Positions 50,097-53,187 of a stretch of DNA of 53,187 bases are shown piece by piece. The stretch is from an uncultured Clostridia bacterium (lineage in GTDB: Bacteria; Bacillota; Clostridia; Christensenellales; CAG-138), in NCBI GenBank assembly GCA_905235205.1, contig CAJOKM010000002.1:1-53187 (forward strand). Direction: 5' to 3'. The notes below the pieces were generated by a model that was given only the letters and a program-made list of their open reading frames with translations, was not told the origin of the DNA and made no database searches. Numbering within the stretch: the first letter of the stretch is position 1; every line of letters begins with the position of its first letter. A program made the translations under genes and the position numbers.

Positions 50097-51335
50097 ATGC
50101 AACTTGCCACTTTAATTCTCTGCGGGTTCGCACTTCTGATCGTGACCGTGATCCTATTGATCCTGCTGCTCACGTTCCGCCGCGACGGACAGTCCGAGCT
50201 TCGCATGGAGCTGAACAACAGCCTGCAGGCGTTCGGAAAAACGATCTCGGACAACCAGCGCAGCGCCGCCGAAGCGCAGGACAAGCGCCTTTCCGGCATG
50301 GAGCAGAGCAGCGCGCTGGATTTCGAGCGGCTGCGCCGCTCGCAGGAGGAACGGCTTTCGACACTGGAGCAGTCCAACGAGCAAAAGCTTGAAGCGATCC
50401 GGCAAACGATGGAGCGCCGCCTTTCCGCGATCCAGACCGAAAACGCGGAAAAGCTCGGTGAAATGCAAAAGGTCGTCGATGAAAAGCTGCAGAAAACGCT
50501 GGAAACGCGCATCGGCGAATCGTTCAAGGTCGTTTCCGCGCAGCTCGAGCAGGTCTATAAAGGCCTCGGTGAAATGCAGGCGGTCGCATCCGGCGTCACC
50601 GATCTTAAGAAGGTTCTGTCAAACGTGAAAACGCGCGGGATCTTAGGCGAAGCGCAATTAAGAGCGATTCTGTCCGAACTGCTTGCGCCCGAGCAGTACG
50701 ACTGCGACGTCGCAACGGTGCCGGGCTCGCGCGATCGCGTGGAGTTTGCGATCCGTCTTCCCGGCGACGGCGAGAACATCGTGTATCTGCCGATCGACGC
50801 AAAGTTCCCCGGCGAGACCTACGCCGCGCTGCAGGACGCTTACGAACAGGGTTCTCCGGAGGCGATCTCGCAGGCGGCAAAGATGCTCGAAACGCGTCTC
50901 AAAGCGGAAGCAAAAGATATCCACGACAAGTACATCGATCCGCCGCACACAACGGATTTCGGCATCCTGTTCCTGCCGTTTGAAGGACTCTACGCCGAAG
51001 CGGTCAACCGCGGTCTCATCGAGCAGCTGCAGCGCGCGTACCGCGTGAATTTGACCGGGCCCTCCACCATGGCGGCGTTTTTGAACAGCCTGCAGATGGG
51101 CTTCCGCACGCTTGCCATCCAGAGCCGCAGCAGCGAAGTGTGGCAGGTGCTCGGCGCGGTCAAGACGGAGTTTGAGAAGTTCGGCGACGTGCTTGAGCAT
51201 TCGCAGGCAAAGCTGCAGCAGGTCCACAACGACCTCGACACTCTGATCGGCGCACGGTCCCGCGCCATCACCCGAAAGCTCAAGGACGTGGAAAAGCTCG
51301 ATACGGCGGAAGCAAGCAAGATGCTGGATTCGTGA
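50097..51335 (+). CDS. rmuC: DNA recombination protein RmuC
   Basis: A 412-residue RmuC: N-terminal transmembrane helix (about 5-27), a long coiled coil (about 35-150) and the RmuC nuclease-like domain (GILGEAQLRAILSELLAPEQY, PIDAKFPGETYAAL, DFGILFLPFEGLYAEA). RmuC limits recombination between inverted repeats. SD GGAGG five bases before the ATG. Stands alone between two minus-strand units. Confidence 0.94.
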   Translation: MQLATLILCGFALLIVTVILLILLLTFRRDGQSELRMELNNSLQAFGKTISDNQRSAAEAQDKRLSGMEQSSALDFERLRRSQEERLSTLEQSNEQKLEAIRQTMERRLSAIQTENAEKLGEMQKVVDEKLQKTLETRIGESFKVVSAQLEQVYKGLGEMQAVASGVTDLKKVLSNVKTRGILGEAQLRAILSELLAPEQYDCDVATVPGSRDRVEFAIRLPGDGENIVYLPIDAKFPGETYAALQDAYEQGSPEAISQAAKMLETRLKAEAKDIHDKYIDPPHTTDFGILFLPFEGLYAEAVNRGLIEQLQRAYRVNLTGPSTMAAFLNSLQMGFRTLAIQSRSSEVWQVLGAVKTEFEKFGDVLEHSQAKLQQVHNDLDTLIGARSRAITRKLKDVEKLDTAEASKMLDS

Positions 51336-51358
51336 AATCTACAAAGGAACGAGAAAGG

Positions 51359-51375
51359 CGCCTGCAAAACAGGCG
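51359..51375. terminator. Bidirectional hairpin between rmuC and the S9 peptidase
   Basis: CGCCTG-CAAAA-CAGGCG. On the plus strand TCTTATGTTTTAT follows; on the minus strand CCTTTCTCG follows. The U runs are weak, so termination in either direction is only moderately supported. Confidence 0.5.
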
Positions 51376-51384
51376 TCTTATGTT

Positions 51385-53187
51385 TTATCCTTTCGTATGC
51401 TTTTCGAACCAGTTTGTGATCTCCGTCAACCGGCGAATCCGGTGCTTCGGTTTGCCGGACCGCGACAGCTCATGGTTCTCGCCGTGGAACAGGACAAGCC
51501 TTGCCGTTACGCCGCGGTCCACAAGCGCCGCGTACATCTGCAGCCCCTGGTCGATCGGGCAGCGGTAATCCTCGTCCGAGTGGATGAACAGCGTCGGCGT
51601 TTTGACGTTCTCGGCATACTTTAACGGCGAATGCGCCCAAAGTTTTTCCGGTTCCGAATAGAAATCCGCGTCGTTCTGATCGCCCGCAAAGTAGTATCCG
51701 ATGTCCGATATTCCGTAAAAGCTGAGCCAGTTCGAGATCGAGCGCTGCGACGCCGCACAGCAGAACCGGTCGGTATGCCCGATGATCCAGTTGGTCATGA
51801 ACCCGCCGTAACTGCCGCCCGTCTCGCAGACGCGCTTCGGATCGATCGACGGATACGCCTTCAGAACAGCGTCCGCAAAGTCCATCAGATTATGATAGTC
51901 GGTCTCGCCGTACTGTCCGCGGATGTCGGCGAACGCATCGCCCTTCCCGTCGGAACCCTTCGGATTGCAGAAGAACACGAAATATCCCATGCCGGCGAAG
52001 ACCTGCATCTCATGATAGAACACCGTCCCGTATACCGTCTTGGGTCCGCCGTGGATATCGAATACCGCCGGATACTTCTTTTCAGGGTCATAGTCTTTGG
52101 GTTTCAGCACCCATCCGTCGATGGAAAGACCGCAGCTTTCGATCGAGAGCGGCTCGCATTTCGCCACATAGCGGTCTTTCAGCGCGTCGTCATTAAAATG
52201 GCTGATCTGCCTGAGCGCGCCGGTCTTGAGGTCCTTTTCGTACAGTTCCTGCAACCTGCCCTCGTACAGTGCGATCAAGAGCGCCGTATCGCTTGCGTCG
52301 CACACGGCATAATCGTCCACACTGCCGCGTTCCGGGGCTACGGTACGTTCGGTTCCGTTTGCGTCAAGCGCATACAGGTTTGCGCTGTCCAGGCGCGTGG
52401 AAACGTAATACAGCAGGCCGTGCGCGCTCTTGAACGACTCGCCGCCGCCGTGGCGAACGTCGCTTCCGACCGAGTTCCAAAGTCCCTCGCCGTTCTTTAT
52501 TAAGAGCGTCAGCTCGCCGGAATCCCGATCGACCGAATAGAAATCTCCGTTCTGATTCAAGCCGTGCGCGCGATTGTCCGAGCCGACCATGATAAGCCGT
52601 TCACCGACAGATTTCAGAAGCATGACCGAGAAATCCCGATACGTTTTGAGAAGCGAGCTCTCTCCGGTTAGCGTGTTCAGGCAGTACAGAGAAGACTCCG
52701 CGACCGGACTTTTTGCTGCATACGCGTTGCCGGCATAATACACGGTATCGCCGATCACCGCAACCGAATCCACCGAAAACAGCGGTTCGGTCACACGCTG
52801 CATCTCCAGGGGATCGGTTTTTACAAGAAACAACGCCGTGCGCTGCTTGTTTACAACGCCCGCGCCGTTGAACCGGTACGGCAGCTCGTCAAAGACCTCA
52901 TAATCCTTCTCCTCCGCATACCGTTTCATCAATTCCGCGCGTTCTTCGTCGTTTATCCGGTATGCATCCGGCTCGTTCGCGTCGATATCGGCAAGCGCGG
53001 CAAATACGCCCTCTCGAATCGGAATCAGCCGATGGACGGACAGCGGCAGCGTAAACGCGCGGATCGCTTCCCCGCCGCAGAGATCGAGCTCGAATTTGGT
53101 GCATATATGATTATCAAATGAGTAATAATAATCTTCGATACAAGAATAACATATCTTCCCATAATCATCAGTAGAAAAACATTTATA
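51385..53187 (-). CDS. S9 family prolyl oligopeptidase-like peptidase (5' end outside window)
   Basis: Six hundred codons are visible in one open frame that runs off the right edge, so the N-terminus is missing. The N-terminal part is a beta-propeller-like domain (GGEAIRAFTLPLSV, ADIDANEPDAYRI, YEVFDELPYRFNGAGVVNKQR); the C-terminal alpha/beta hydrolase has the nucleophile elbow GGSYGGFMTNW, the aspartate region SDEDYRCPIDQG and the histidine in HGENHELSRSGKPKHR. This fits acylaminoacyl-peptidase/dipeptidyl peptidase types of Clostridia. No signal peptide can be judged. Bases after about 53100 are markedly AT-rich compared with the rest of the gene. Confidence 0.92.
   Translation of the reverse strand, partial: YKCFSTDDYGKICYSCIEDYYYSFDNHICTKFELDLCGGEAIRAFTLPLSVHRLIPIREGVFAALADIDANEPDAYRINDEERAELMKRYAEEKDYEVFDELPYRFNGAGVVNKQRTALFLVKTDPLEMQRVTEPLFSVDSVAVIGDTVYYAGNAYAAKSPVAESSLYCLNTLTGESSLLKTYRDFSVMLLKSVGERLIMVGSDNRAHGLNQNGDFYSVDRDSGELTLLIKNGEGLWNSVGSDVRHGGGESFKSAHGLLYYVSTRLDSANLYALDANGTERTVAPERGSVDDYAVCDASDTALLIALYEGRLQELYEKDLKTGALRQISHFNDDALKDRYVAKCEPLSIESCGLSIDGWVLKPKDYDPEKKYPAVFDIHGGPKTVYGTVFYHEMQVFAGMGYFVFFCNPKGSDGKGDAFADIRGQYGETDYHNLMDFADAVLKAYPSIDPKRVCETGGSYGGFMTNWIIGHTDRFCCAASQRSISNWLSFYGISDIGYYFAGDQNDADFYSEPEKLWAHSPLKYAENVKTPTLFIHSDEDYRCPIDQGLQMYAALVDRGVTARLVLFHGENHELSRSGKPKHRIRRLTEITNWFEKHTKG

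Overview
The window reads as a chromosomal segment of a spore-forming Gram-positive bacterium of the class Clostridia, probably an uncultured lineage with GC content in the high fifties (judged by eye). The reasons are a nearly complete set of sporulation markers (spoIIP, gpr, spoIVA, spoIIAA-spoIIAB-sigF, yqfC-yqfD, DacF-type carboxypeptidases), Firmicutes gene neighbourhoods (scpA-scpB, rapZ-whiA, phoH-ybeY-cdd-era-yqzL-recO), pyruvate phosphate dikinase and a CIRCE-controlled groSL operon. It is almost wholly coding, with no tRNA or rRNA gene, CRISPR array, insertion sequence or clear prophage.

Layout: 1-2.2 kb holds asd-dapA-dapB (diaminopimelate/lysine pathway, dapB cut by the window edge). 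2.2-5.5 kb holds spoIIP, gpr and spoIVA. 5.6-9.7 kb is a plus-strand block with an ABC exporter and a DUF2975/XRE regulator/DUF4173 membrane-protein module. 9.7-12.2 kb is an M50 protease-scpA-scpB-dCMP deaminase operon, followed by a DacB-like protein whose three catalytic motifs are all altered. 13.5-20.7 kb is a seven-gene operon murB-rapZ-whiA-methyltransferase-hslO-TPR protein-rRNA methyltransferase. A solute-binding-like protein faces the spoIIA operon (spoIIAA, spoIIAB, sigF; 21.8-23.3 kb). 23.3-34.5 kb is a minus-strand housekeeping run: plsY, der, a radical SAM DUF512 protein, ppdK, recO, a 40-codon YqzL-like gene, era, cdd, ybeY, phoH, yqfD, yqfC. Then come a hairpin-rich 310-bp non-coding stretch, a secreted dockerin-bearing 5'-nucleotidase-like protein with degraded metal ligands, and groSL. 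38.9-47.4 kb on the plus strand holds copA, rpsT, the NFACT protein RqcH, rdgB, a small phosphodiesterase and two tandem D-Ala-D-Ala carboxypeptidases. The right end holds an NlpC/P60 hydrolase, the GGGtGRT protein with its NifU-like partner, rmuC, and an S9 peptidase that runs off the edge.

The genes mostly serve cell-wall synthesis and remodelling, sporulation, ribosome assembly/quality control and chromosome organisation. The most notable regulatory pattern is that several transcription units have a sigma-A promoter (spacer 17) whose -10 element ends exactly 6 nt before an ATG with no Shine-Dalgarno sequence (ABC exporter, M50-scp operon, murB operon, copA, weaker for DUF512-der-plsY). This geometry predicts leaderless mRNAs. 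Other notable points are two apparently catalytically dead extracellular enzyme homologues, a structured intergenic region carrying two identical hairpins, and an overlapping out-of-frame mini-ORF at the UUG start of rpsT.
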